Assembly: GCF_026151205.1 (NCBI RefSeq)
Contig: NC_087080.1
Location: 15,571,337-15,635,336 of the forward strand
Length of the DNA: 64,000 bases
From: Bolinopsis microptera
Taxonomy: Eukaryota; Ctenophora; Tentaculata; Lobata; Bolinopsidae
Reading direction: 5' to 3'
Of the stretch, positions 1 to 10,857 are shown one piece after another. The position numbers were made by a program, and so were the translations under genes. How positions within the stretch are numbered: position 1 is the stretch's first letter; every line of letters starts with the position of its first letter. Under the pieces are notes generated by a model. The model did no database searches. It was not told the DNA's origin and saw only the letters and a program-made list of their open reading frames with translations.

Positions 1-420
1 TAACGCCTTACTCTTGATCAGATTGGGTAACGAGATTACTGTTTGAGTACAGAGATCACTGATATGACTGAGTGCTCGGATCACGTATCCGATGGATTTT
101 GAAATGGTCATAACTCAGCCAAATTTTGATCAATGAACTTGAAACTTTGGGAAAGGTTTTAAATTAGCAAGTCAAATGTGTGCAAAAATTTTGATTTTTA
201 GCTTAAAGCGTTTTCATTTTATGAAGATAATAGTGAAAAACAGGGAGTGTCACTCCACGCCCACTGTAATTGGGCGTGGCTTACGAAACTTTCAGGAAAT
301 CTAAGTTTGACCCATATCTATAATCTCTGAAATTTACGTGAGTTATTAAGAGGTTGCGTGTGGGTAGTCACTTTTGGGCCACCCTGTATATATAAAGCGA
401 GACGATATATATATATCACA
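1..420. other. Non-coding, unassigned
   Basis: No supported open reading frame or RNA gene. The end (about 375-400) carries the phrase CCACCCTGTATA, which looks like the outer tip of a mariner-type inverted repeat, but I could not find its partner inside the window. Confidence 0.4.
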
Positions 421-1440
421 ATGCTGGCAAGCATTACCGTCGCCCTTATATTCACAATACTATTTACCCCCTATACTAATGTAGCCTACATTTAAGTGTC
501 CGTAGATTCGAAAGTATAAACGATACAGTCATCTCGAACCACAGGTTTTAAAGATAATTGTTTAAGCTTTAGTTTACATTGTATTGAAAAATAATTTAAC
601 GTCATCATCATCACTTGATGACGTCATCAAATTAAGTGTTTTTAAAACTTGATTTTTGACAAAGTAAGAACTTTTCAAATCGATTTTAAACCATTAAGGA
701 GTAATTTTATTCAAAATCTGAGGACATTTTTACCTTAGATAATTGTTCAATCATTCCGAAAATCTACCGGAAAAGTTTTCTACCTTGCTCCTTCATAAAG
801 ATATTTGCTATTGAAGTTAGTGCTTTTTTGAAGAATAATTTTATGAAAACACAAAAGTTGTGAATTAGTATTCTCTGGTGTTGGGCCATCCCTTGGGTTG
901 TGGAGCTCAATTTTGCTTCTTAAAGGTGCAAATTGTGTTAAGTTAAAAATCGAAAAGTTGCACACGTGGGGACACGCCCAAATTGATTTAAAATAGCTAA
1001 AATCACTAAAAATTTTGATTTTCACGATTTTTATCAACTTTGGAGTCCCGTTGTGATCCAAGTTCTTTTTATAATCTTCTGAAACTTTGCATGCTTATCA
1101 AACTATATATTAAATACCACTATGCAAAAATTTACGGTGATTCAATATTGTATGCGCACGCAACGTCCGCTCAAAGTTTGCACGTGCGAAAGGTGAGAAT
1201 TTTGCTCATTCGTGATTTCGAATATATTCTGCTTTCCACGATATTTAAATGGCATTATATATGAATTTAATGCCAACTTGAATGAGTAAAAAGTGCCATA
1301 TTCAGTCGGTTATCGACAGATATACCTACCTAAACACAAGGAAACGTTTTCAAAGGCAGAATTTCGAAATTACCTCCTTATTAATGAAGTTTCGACTTTG
1401 TAAATTATCCTGACATTATAATCAAAAAGAGATGATATTT
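421..1440. repeat. Dispersed repeat family R2, copy 1
   Basis: From about 481 this matches 14,634-16,020 over its length with scattered substitutions and small indels; for example both copies carry GTGTCCGTAGATTC near the start and CCTAAACACAAGGAAA near the end. The first part (421-480) matches a different segment found at 12,290-12,350 and 13,915-13,980 (GCTGGCAAGCATTACCGT and variants). No coding capacity is conserved between the copies, so short ORFs here are taken as chance. A perfect 16-bp palindrome centred on a CRE-like TGACGTCA lies near 613-628. Confidence 0.75.
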
Positions 1441-1674
1441 GACCAAAACCCATAATCATGGGTAGAGTGAACCGCTGCCAGTGTCTCTCTTTTCCAAACA
1501 AAAGGAAATGATATTAATTTGAGGAACCGTCCGCAAATGCAAATTGATACCGAGAATGAAATCGGTCGCTCGCTTTTCCCATTTAATAAGCTTTATTACA
1601 ATTCGTAAGCCGTGAATGACAGCCGTGAATGGCAGCGGTTCACTCTACCCATGATAATGGGTTTTGGTCAAATA
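1436..1674. mobile_element. MITE with 45-bp terminal inverted repeats
   Basis: The first and last about 45 bp are inverted repeats of each other with one mismatch (outer tip TATTTGACCAAAACCCAT). The 239-bp body contains the block GAGAATGAAATCGGTCGCTC, also present in the R1 repeats at 8,594, 11,320 and 13,095, so the R1 copies hold relatives of this element. It sits at the end of R2 copy 1. A related copy at 16.0-16.4 kb is split by a further insertion. No transposase is encoded. Confidence 0.85.
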
Positions 1675-1680
1675 GTATAT

Positions 1681-1966
1681 ATAGAAATTAGAAATTAGAA
1701 ATTAGAAATTAGAAATTAGAAATTAGAAATTAGAAATTAGAAATTAGAAATTAGAAATTAGAAATTAGAAATTAGAAATTAGAAATTAGAAATTAGAAAT
1801 TAGAAATTAGAAATTAGAAATTAGAAATTAGAAATTAGAAATTAGAAATTAGAAATTAGAAATCAGAAATTAGAAATCAGAAATTAGAAAATAGAAATTA
1901 GAAATTAGAAATTAGAAATTAGAAATTAGAAATTAGAAATTAGAAATTAGAAATTAGAAATTAAAA
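1681..1966. repeat. Microsatellite, 7-bp unit AAATTAG
   Basis: About 40 consecutive copies of a 7-bp unit, with a few C or A substitutions around 1,860-1,890. It directly abuts the MITE. Confidence 0.97.
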
Positions 1967-2450
1967 AGATCATTACAAAATTACATGTATCAGATTCAAA
2001 TCAATTAAATGAAAATTATTCAACCAAACAATTATAAACATAATATCATAAGTAAAGAAATGGTTTCAAAGTGTGGACGGGATATGGATACAAAGTCACA
2101 GCTTACTTTTAGGAAATATTTCACGAAATAAATTATAAACAAAATTTCTAGTCTCAAGAATCAATGCTGTTAAATACGTAGCGTTTCAAGCAAACGTATG
2201 CACACGCAAACGTATTTGTCGCCGAAAATTCACATATTTCGATTTCCACTGTGGAGCAACATAAAAATAACATGGACACTGGACAACTCTAAAACTGTAA
2301 AATATTTATTGTAAAAAATCGTTCTTAGCTCCATGTTATTTTTATGTTGATTTAAACTACCAATGCAAATAAATTGTATTACTTTTACTGAATTTGACAC
2401 CAGCAATCAACGTGATAGGTGGTGATTTGGTGCTATGAGACTTTCAAATT
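1967..2450. other. Non-coding, unassigned
   Basis: AT-rich sequence with no supported gene. The words CATGGACACTGG and CTCCATGTTATTTTTATGTTG form a weak local inverted pair (about 2,255-2,350), possibly a decayed foldback. Confidence 0.35.
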
Positions 2451-2625
2451 TTGGGGGAATTTACTGGGCGTCGCTCAGCCTGTAATTCCGCCGAATCTTT
2501 ATTCGGCATGTTTATGAACATAATAGCCTGGGTCCCCAGGTAAGGGGGAACCAACGCCTGCTATCATGATCAGGCCTGTTCTCCATTTTCTGCTGCTTTG
2601 AGTTTTAAAAACTTAATTCACTAAA
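2450..2625. repeat. Dispersed repeat fragment shared with 15.65-15.81 and 17.05-17.11 kb
   Basis: The phrase GAACATAATAGCCT followed by GGGTCCC recurs at about 17,075-17,095. The hairpin ATTCCGCCGAATCTTTATTCGGC and the nearby GCTCAGCCTG resemble the inverted sequence at 15,660-15,800. No gene. Confidence 0.5.
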
Positions 2626-2897
2626 AGGAGCTGGCACGGTAAATTCCTTTGACTTTTTGTAAGTTATAATAGGTGAAAATGCATTTGAATCGAGTCTCAG
2701 GGGACAGCCACTAGATTTATCCAACGCGAATTTTGATTTATTTCTTTAACGCTCAGAAAATTCAACTGTCAACGAATTCAAAATGTGCGGCATTAATTTG
2801 CTCTAGGTTTCTTCGCTCAACGAAAGCATGACGAACAATCTGTGGTGAGTTTTTTCTGTCAAGGAGGACGAGCCTGTTGTGAAAGTCAAAAAGGAGC

Positions 2898-3670
2898 TTA
2901 GTGCTTACTCAGCTGTATTCCAAGGGGATATCTTCCTAGTGTGTCTCCCCATATCGGGATATTTGAAGTTCTCTTGTTGATCCCGGTCGTCCATTTTAGC
3001 AGCGAGAGATGCAAGCACTCGATGCTGTCATTCGCTAATTGTATGAGTGTGTCTTTGTCGGACTGTGTTTTCTTCTGAAAGATGTTGCAGAGAATGTTGG
3101 TATAAGGCAGCCACACCTGACTACCGTATGAGACGACAGGAAGTATAAGGGCATCGAAGAGTTTGAACACAGCCTCTTAGAAATTAAGGAGAGCTCAACC
3201 GTCTTTTTCAGGATGTATGCTTGAAGGAAGTATGCAGGAAGTATGCAGGAAGTATTCAGGAAGTATTCAGGAAGTATGCATGAAGTATGCTCGAAGTCCT
3301 TTGATCCTGAGCTGCTCTTGGTTAAGCTTCATACTGCCACTTATTGTGAAATGAATACCTAGGTAGCAGTAGCTTTTGACCGAGGGGATTACAATATTTC
3401 TGCCGTAGGTGAATGTTTTACTTAACAATCAATCCCCAGTCAGTGCAAAATGAGTGGAGTTGGTCAATCATTAGCTTAAGACTGTCCTTTTTAAGGGCTA
3501 GCAGGACCAGATTGCCCACCCAAAGCAAGTGAGTAATCTGTTGGTTGTTGAGTTATGGACTTTCCACTCCGGGTAGGGCGTTAATCTGGAAGGAGAGTTC
3601 GTAGATATAGCATTTGAAGAGTTCTGGGCTCAAGGGGTGGCCCTGTTCTGTTCCTGCATTAACGTCAAAT
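2898..3670 (-). pseudogene. Decayed non-LTR (LINE) reverse transcriptase, C-terminal part
   Basis: Read on the minus strand from about 3,670 downward, three blocks of a LINE reverse transcriptase are visible in different frames. First is GTEQGHPLSPELFKCYI (RT motif B, QGxPLSPxLF). Next is a damaged catalytic box LWVGNLVLLA where LWADDLVLLA would be expected, then DWGLIV. Last is a C-terminal segment with YLGIHFTISGSMK and ALILPVVSYGSQVW. The final ORF (2,898-3,170) is only the tail of the domain. Stop codons, frameshifts and loss of the catalytic Asp pair make it non-functional. A short run of GGAAGTATGCA repeats (about 3,225-3,290) has expanded inside it. The LINE clade cannot be settled by eye. 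Confidence 0.8.
3220..3295. repeat. Short tandem repeat, unit about 11 bp (GGAAGTATGCA)
   Basis: About six imperfect copies lie between two blocks of the decayed LINE on the minus strand, an expansion within dead coding sequence. Confidence 0.85.
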
Positions 3671-3779
3671 CAAGCTGAGAGCTTTTTAATCATTTTTAGC
3701 CTTGCTTTTGAGTTTCTGTACATGTATACAGTTTCTCATAAGAAGCTACTTCATAAAATGGAAAGGTAGGGTATCACCT

Positions 3780-4470
3780 GAATGGCAGCTAGGATTGTAG
3801 AAAACTTTCTCACCGACAGACAATTCAGAGTGAGGGTTGAGGAAGCTTTTCTTCACCTCGAAAAGTGACATCAGGTGTTCCACAAGGATCAGTTCTTGGT
3901 CCACTAATGTTCTTGATATTTATCAATGATATTCCGAATGGCATAACAGGATACATCTCGTATGCAGCACACTGGATAAGACTTTTGCACAAAGTGATCT
4001 AGATACACTGGATGAGTGGCAAAAGAAATGGCAATTGAGTTTCAACACAAAGGATAAAATAAAGAAATGCAAAATTCTCCCATATGTTGGTAAGAAAAAT
4101 CCGCAGAATGAGTATATCATTTCTGGAACTCCTCTTCCGTCAACTGAGAGCGAAAAGGACCTTGGAGTTATGATCAACGAAAGACTGGAGTGGAAAGAAC
4201 AAATATTGAAGTGCGTTAAAAAGGCAAAATCGATGGTTGGTTGGAAAACTAGAATTAGAACAGTCATTACAAGAGAAAAAGAAGTGCTCCTCAATATTTA
4301 CAATAGTCTGGTACGTCCTCACCTGGAATATTGTACGCAACTCTGGAACCCGTCAGCTGAGCATGGCAACTGAAAAGTTATCATGGATATCGAGCAAGTT
4401 CAACGAGACTTTACAAGGCTAGTCAAAGATCTTATTATTCTCGAGAATAAATGAGGATTCTCGTGCAATC
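3780..4470 (+). pseudogene. Decayed CR1/L2-like LINE reverse transcriptase fragment
   Basis: Conceptual reading in shifting frames gives [13 protein letters not shown], then [20 protein letters not shown] (RT motif B region), then the longest open segment 4,035-4,373 with KKCKILPYVGKKNPQ, EKDLGVMINERLEWK and YNSLVRPHLEYCTQLW. This is the usual order of palm and thumb motifs in CR1, L2 and Jockey-type LINEs. The catalytic FADD box is missing: the frame breaks between YISYA and TLDKTF, exactly where it should be. Both ends are truncated and the 3' end decays after LEYCTQLWNPS. It lies opposite in strand to the LINE remnant at 2.9-3.7 kb and is a different family. Confidence 0.85.
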
Positions 4471-4534
4471 TATGTTTCGTATCTTGTTGAAAATCCCAGT
4501 GCAATGCATCGTAAAAATATAACATGTTCTCAAT

Positions 4535-5266
4535 AATTACCGGTTCCAAATTGTGTTGAATACAGTTGATTCAAAATATGTTTTAAAAAACAAATGCAAA
4601 ATGTAGTGTGTTGAAACTGATTTGAGCCTGTCCGCCAAGAGTTGAGTTTGTAAAGAGTTGTCTAGTTGACAAAACAAATTATTATATCGGGTCTGAATAA
4701 GACTAAAAGGTCTCGACTGTCTAGGCATCAAACCTTGGAAATCGGTAACTTTCCTCTGGCCCGGAGTCAGCTGACCCTAGGGACCAGAGGATGAAGGCGT
4801 AGAGACTGTGTGTATCTACAAAAGTGGTTGTTTTTACAAGAGACAGGGCTTGCAACGCAAGGGAAGAAAAACGGGAGAAACCATCACAAAGTGCTTATTA
4901 TATGATTTAGCAAATAGGAATTCAAACAATCCTACACTACAATAAATGTTTATTACATAATTATAATTTGTTGTATAAACAATAAACAGGGCTTGCAGGG
5001 CAAGAGATGGGACACACAAGAGCTGGCCACGAGTGTATAACTATAATACAGTAATTCAGCAAACACCTATTACTAATACTGAATTCTGAACCACAAATTA
5101 CCACAATAAATACAAGAATAAACAAAATACTAAACACAATGTTTATACAAGAAACAGGGTTTGCAGAGCAAGGGAAGAAAAACAAGAGAAACAACTGCAA
5201 CAATTGTATATCACATAGTCTAGAAGATAATCATTACACAAATCTGAGCCTATTTTCAATACAGTA
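4535..5266. repeat. AT-rich repeat block with three diverged about 150-bp units
   Basis: The phrase ACAGGGCTTGCA..GCAAG followed by a GGGAAGAAAAAC-like word occurs at about 4,843, 4,986 and 5,154, so an AT-rich unit of about 150-165 bp is repeated three times. The words GGTCTCGACTG and CTAGGCATCAAACCTTGG occur just before (about 4,710-4,738) and again after the next element (about 6,671-6,700), suggesting that element landed inside a larger repeat. No coding potential. Confidence 0.65.
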
Positions 5267-6364
5267 TAGGGGAAAGATGCCTCGAACGGACCACCCTAAG
5301 CTTTTGGTATAATATCTTATTCTGTAATGCGTGATGATGCTAATTATTAAGCCAGTTATTGTTCTCTGGTTCATTTGAGCATTATGTACAACCTAGACAA
5401 CCATAATAACCGTTATTTTATGCGATACAACGAAAGTCCATTTGACCCTCAGTGACAAATTTCTCAACAGCACTTCTACTAAACGGACCACCTCAAAAAT
5501 TGGGTCAAACGGACTGGTCCATTTGACCCATTCAGTGGTCCATTTTGACCTAAATAGACATCGAAAACAACTTATTTTGACATAACAAAAATAAATCAAC
5601 AAATTGGTGTGAAACCACTAAATAGGTCCTTGGGAAATGCAATACGAGAGGATACTCGATCTGTTCCCTCAGTTGTAGATAGTAATTGGTAAAACTATCT
5701 TTACCGCAGACACTTTGTGCTTCATGATATCCTCCTCCTCGGGATAAACAAATTGTAAAATGTCCTCCCTCTTTGTTGTTTTTCTGCGCAGAAACCGTGT
5801 TCTACATTTAATTAGACAAGCACGACACCAAAATTATTAAGCTGTATGCCTTTTTGATGGTTAATGACTTAATAGTTCAGAGATAGTTAGGATTCAGTAC
5901 AGATTATTCATTATAAGGTCAAACGGACCACCTTTTTGGGCCAAACGGACCAGTCCATTTTGCAAATATTTCAATGGTCCATTTGGCGAAAACGTGGTAA
6001 GTTTTGAAATGGTGCAAAAAGTAAGTTCTAACCAAACACTATGCCTTAAATTGTGCTGAACAGGGCTTCAAAACGTCTAATGCAAAATTGCCGCTTGAAA
6101 GTGAGAGAGAAAAACAAAATGCCTTGCAACAACCATCAATCAAACTGGGACCTCACATAGTAGGAACTGAAATTACTTGGAACAAGATTTTCTAATTTTG
6201 GTGATCACATCAAAGAAAGAATTCCGGGAAGTGAGTGATACGTGTTTCAATGATACACAGATGTGTATACGCTAAAGTATGATAGCCATATCACAGTAGA
6301 AGTTGAATTATTGAAAAAGTCCATTAATTGACCCTAATGGTCCATTTGAGGCGTCTTTCCCCTA
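5267..6364. mobile_element. 1.1-kb non-autonomous DNA transposon with TIRs
   Basis: The ends are inverted repeats of about 27 bp with three mismatches (tip TAGGGGAAAGA[T/C]GCCTC). The terminal word GGTCCATTTGA or its complement TCAAACGGACCA recurs inside at about 5,480-5,560 and 5,920-6,000, the arrangement expected of subterminal transposase-binding sites. No intact ORF of transposase size is present. The same design is seen, with a different motif, at 29,655-30,741. Confidence 0.8.
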
Positions 6365-6587
6365 CTTAATAAATACATAAACCTTCCGATATTTACATTG
6401 ATATGAGTTAAAAGTTGTATAAACAAGAGGAACAGGACCAGGCAAAAATTGTATATTACAGTAAAAAATAAACTAAAAGAAAACATACAGTGTATTAAAC
6501 ACTCAATTAAATGTCCAAGACAATCCTGAGAATTCTGGCTGATCCAAGCAGTTAGCAGAGCTGTCTTCTGATTCTTCTATTTATTAT

Positions 6588-6670
6588 ATCAGGTCTCAAT
6601 ACATAATAAGAGGTCTCAATATATAATAAGAGGTCTCAATATATAATAAGAGGTCTCAATATATAATAAG
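6588..6670. repeat. Tandem repeat, 20-bp unit x4
   Basis: AGGTCTCAATATATAATAAG is repeated about four times with one variant in the first unit. Confidence 0.95.
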
Positions 6671-6708
6671 AGGTCTCGACTGCCTAGGCATCAAACCTTG
6701 GCAATCTG

Positions 6709-6759
6709 CTGTTTTGCTCAACCTGAGTCAGTCCGACAGACTCAGGTTGAGCAAAACAG
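6709..6759. repeat. Perfect 21-bp inverted repeat (cruciform or hairpin)
   Basis: CTGTTTTGCTCAACCTGAGT begins the left arm and the right arm is its exact complement, with a 9-bp spacer. Followed by AT-rich sequence; no terminator-like role is implied. Confidence 0.95.
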
Positions 6760-6769
6760 TGACTCAGAC

Positions 6770-7740
6770 GATAAATTTATTCAGCTATACAAGCCATAAA
6801 AATGCTTAAAAAGTTAAAACAGTAACACAATGGTATGAAAACCTAACATCAAACTAACTTTCATTGGAGCATTTGAATCAATTGATCATTTTGTTATATC
6901 ATTATATCAATGAAATAATATTAATAATATTAATGATTATATTATTTAATTAATTGATAACACGAACTAGATAAACTGCTGCTCGATATCACAAGCTCTC
7001 CAGTCTGAAGACTTTGAAACCATGCTCTATTCCACTCAATCTGAAGATTTTGACCATTTCAATGCCCAAGATGAGCGTTTAACTCCAATCAGAAGCTGAG
7101 ATATCTTGAAATAAGTGCATCAATCGCTATAACTCGCGAGAGCGTAAAAATGGGATCTGACCTAATAACTCAACAACCTGAAGTCTGAAGACTTTAAAAC
7201 CACTAGCAGGAACCCGTATAACCCTAAAGTGGTGTCAAGACTCAAGGGACTAAAATAACTATTACCTATTTAATTCGCGTCCAGATTCTACTAAGTATAG
7301 TAATATTGATCCAGCGCTTTCCTAAATATACCATGTCAGTGTGACATGACAAAAGCGTCATCTTTGTTTTAGACAAAGTGTTTTACCTTGATCAGATTAT
7401 AATCTCCTCGGATCGCAATCTTATTAGGGAGAAATCAGCACGTGTCAGGTATAGTTATATACGGTAAAGTTGATCGAATCAAACCAATATCGCGAGAAGA
7501 GGTCACGTCAGGATGCCTCAGGACTCAGGAGATAACTATGAGTTCAAGAAGGAAAGTGACAGTTCCAGCTTGAACCTAGCAGGGCCGGTTTACTAATCAG
7601 CACTATCAGTTAGATATTTCGTTCCACTGATTCTGCAAAAGGAGTATTGAGAAGCCAGGAGTGTTCCGCAGAAGCAATATTAAGAGGTGCAAGGATCACA
7701 AAGGATCAACGTTTAATCGAGTTCCACAATCAAAAGGTGA
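6770..7740. other. Non-coding, unassigned
   Basis: No gene recognised. AT-rich at 6,890-6,960 with short TTAATAAT runs; words such as CAGTCTGAAGACTTTGAAACCA recur in part at about 7,000 and 7,180, indicating a diverged internal duplication of about 180 bp. Confidence 0.35.
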
Positions 7741-7744
7741 ATTT

Positions 7745-9130
7745 GCAAGTCATTCTGGACGAGTTATAGGATTATATAGTCTTAGTCCTACAGACTGGTA
7801 ATCTAATTGTCCAGGAAACACAAATTCCAACTGCTCTGATCTACTTGATAAATAAACGTACTACAATTCGGATTCAATCTACTGATGATTCTTTCAAAGA
7901 AATTTCTAATAAAACAGTAAACTCAGTGCCAACAATTTAAAATGAAATTAAATAAACCGCGTTACGACATTTGATTGTTAATTGTCCCGAGAAATCAATT
8001 TGATATTTGAAAAAAACCCATACTCATGTGTAAAGTGGACCGCTGCCAAGTTGTTTCACACTTCATATTTCATCATTTTATTACTAGGTGGAGGTGACGT
8101 TATTGAGACTTTGGGCGGCCATAAACCTCGTGTTTTAAAAGTTGTCCTCTGTACTTGTTTCACTGACCCACGCTTTATAGCATTTATACATTTCGGCCCA
8201 TTTTATATGTTTGTTCGATTTGCTGTACATTTGTATATTTGCTATTTTGTAAAAGTTTCAAATCAAATCAGTGTCTCTCCTTCCCAAATAAAAGGAAATG
8301 ATATTAATTTGCATATTAAGAAACTGTTTACACCATTAAAATATTCAAAACCCCTAAAAGAAATCAAGTCATCCTAAAATGGTGATCAGTACAGATCAAG
8401 ACAGCTAGAGTTAAAATTTGTTTCTCCAAGCAACTCTATCATCGGCTAATATCTTAAGCTTATTAAGATCATTCAAAGAGTTAAGTTTTAAACCTCTACG
8501 GGTCAAATCATTCACAATAATCTTGAACAAATTCTTACGATGCGCACCAACGCGCCCTTTACAGTTTGAATAACCGTCCGCAAATGCAAAATGATACCGA
8601 GAATGAAATCGGTCGCTCGCTTTTCTCATTCATTTACAATTGTGATAGATTAAGAAGAACGACCCGAAGGCAGCTGTACTCGGCAATAAAGATTCAATAA
8701 ACATCAGCTTATAATTGGACACTATAACTACCACCCTTATCCCGAAATACTAGGTATCGACCCGAAAGCAACCCAAAAAGATTTTTACATCATGTGATTG
8801 ATGCAATTAATCGACAATTATTACAATTCGTAAGCCGTAATCAGCTGAGGGGGAGGGGCCGGGGGTTTCCAAATGATTATGCTAGTGTAAATATTTCCAA
8901 ACATTGATAATTATGACCGATAAGAGGTAAGTTGCATGATTTAAGTTTACACTTAAATATTTAAGTGCGACTTTTATTTGGGAGTCGAACTTAATGTGCA
9001 TTTATTACCACAGTTGTACCCAATATTGAAATCCCCCCATTATAATATTAATAAAAGTAGACTTTATTCAATCAAAAATCGTACGATCATAACGATTGAT
9101 GCATACTGCAAATCTACGATCAAGAATGGT
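7745..9130. repeat. Dispersed repeat family R1, copy A
   Basis: Matches copies B (from about 10,930) and C (from about 12,620) over most of its length: the shared order is CTACAGACTGGTAATC, TTGTCCCGAGAAATC, ACCGCTGCCA, ATGAAATCGGTCGCTCGC, CAGCTGAGGGGGAGG, and a tail with CGTACGATCATAACGATTG. Copy A has an extra about 230 bp between the ACCGCTGCCA and GTGTCTCTCC blocks (about 8,043-8,270) and another insertion of about 250 bp near 8,310-8,570, which create longer ORFs not shared by B and C. Confidence 0.85.
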
Positions 9131-9543
9131 ACAGTTAAAAATGGGAGGGGATAGTGTGGTACGTGGTAGATATTTATAAAGCGTACTTCACAATCTAGAT
9201 CTATAAAACGGAGTACGAGTTATCACGTTAGTCTTTTATCTCTCCGCTAAGTCTACAATTCTGCTAGCCAACAATTAAATTATGAGTATGACTATGAGGA
9301 CAATTAAATGTTTATAGATATGGATTATAGAGATTACATTCACACATAATTGAACAGCATGAGACTAGTGAAAAACAAACAAACGAATAGATAACAAGCT
9401 CGTAAAGGATCGTTGCTTGAGATCGGAGATTTCAAAACTCTAGTTCGACAGTCAAAGTTATCTTGTCGAACTTTAGTACGTACGTCGAACTTGAGTCCAG
9501 GTAGCGCGCTTTGGTTCGACTCTGTCGAACCTTATACAGCTCC
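9131..9543. other. Non-coding, unassigned
   Basis: No gene recognised. The words TCGACAGT, GTCGAAC and GTTCGAC recur at 9,440-9,530 in both orientations, so some local inverted structure is present, just outside the long inverted repeat that starts at 9,544. Confidence 0.35.
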
Positions 9544-10856
9544 AGTAGCAGGCAGGGGTTGAGTGTGCACTTCGCTGCATAGAGTTTTTTGCTACTGAAT
9601 CGGGTTAAATAGGTCATTGGTAACTCAAATCACCGAGGGGCACATTTTGTATCGCTAGTCCCAGTCCTACAGGGCGAAATTTCTAAATTGCCCTCAGTCG
9701 CAAATTTGGGATTTTTGTATCTCGGCTTCTAAAAGACTTAGAGACTTGAATATTGGCTTAAAATAACCGCAATACCCTTATTTATATACAAGTTATGAAG
9801 CAATATAAGGTCTCAAGTGCCTAGTTTTAAAGATATTCACAAAAAACTGTTTTTTGGCTCATCGCAGCCTGAATAACCGGATTATTTTTGTATCTCGAGC
9901 TATAAATGTCGTAGAAACTTCTCCGATACTGAAAAATATTTGCAATGAGCACATTTATATAAGACTTATGAATCATTATATGCTCTAAAATGCTTCTTTG
10001 TAGAGATATTAGCAAAAATCGGTAATTTTGGCTACACCAATACAAAAGGAACTTAAAAAAGAGCTATGTTAAGCAAAAAATCAGCATTACTATGTGCAAT
10101 GTGCATTACCAGTACTCCAGCATTACCAGTGATCTGGGGGCCAATATTTTGGGACAGTAGGACTGAAAACTTACAAACTTGCTTGCTGAACACAATTAGT
10201 AGCGAAACCAGATATTGCTAAATCTAGAGATATTGCTGGACTGAAGTCCCTCATTACACCTGTACAGTTGAACAGAAGCGAAATGACTGAACTTGAAGTA
10301 ATAATGAATCTCAAAGAGACAGGTGGACACTGGACAGGCAGATGATATCTATATCATCTGATATAGATATAGATATATCTATATCTAACTTCTATAGAAG
10401 TTATAAACCTGATTGATGATACTAACGAAGAGCCAATTTAAGCCAAGAGTACGAATGCCCTTGTCTCTGAGGCCCAAAGTCATTGTGATTTGCGGCTTAT
10501 GATCGATAAGGCCCACTGTCACTCAGGCGTGAGGTTCTGGGGCACATCACCTGAGCTACAAATGGATCAGAAGTTTTACTCAACGTTCAATACTGGTTTA
10601 AGATGTCCGTTCAATACTGGTTTAAGATTGCGGTTATTTTAAGCCAATATTCAAGTCTCTAAGTCTTTTAGAAGCCGAGATACAAAAATCCCAAATTTGC
10701 GACTGAGGGCAATTTAGAAATTTCACCCTGTAGGACTGGGACTAGCGATACAAAATGTGCCCTTCGGTGATTTGAGTTACCAATGACCTATTTAACCCGA
10801 TTCAGTAGCAAAAAACTCTATGCAGCGAAGTGCACACTCAACCCTTGCCTGCTACT
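9544..10856. mobile_element. Foldback element with about 227-bp inverted repeat arms
   Basis: The left arm (about 9,544-9,774) reappears as its reverse complement at about 10,630-10,856, with only a few mismatches over roughly 225 bp (both carry TCGCTAGTCCCAGTCCTACA and TTGGCTTAAAATAACCGCAA, one per strand). The about 860-bp centre contains a shorter direct repeat (ATACTGGTTTAAGAT twice near 10,590-10,627) and an AT palindrome (10,343-10,400) and has no transposase ORF. It lies against R1 copy B. Confidence 0.85.
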
Positions 10857-10857
10857 G

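Noticed and set aside
7875-7910. CTGATGA followed by a TTCTT/AAGAA stem, hammerhead-like
   Set aside because: No GAAA directly after a G-C-closed stem and no suitable cleavage triplet; the match is chance in AT-rich DNA.
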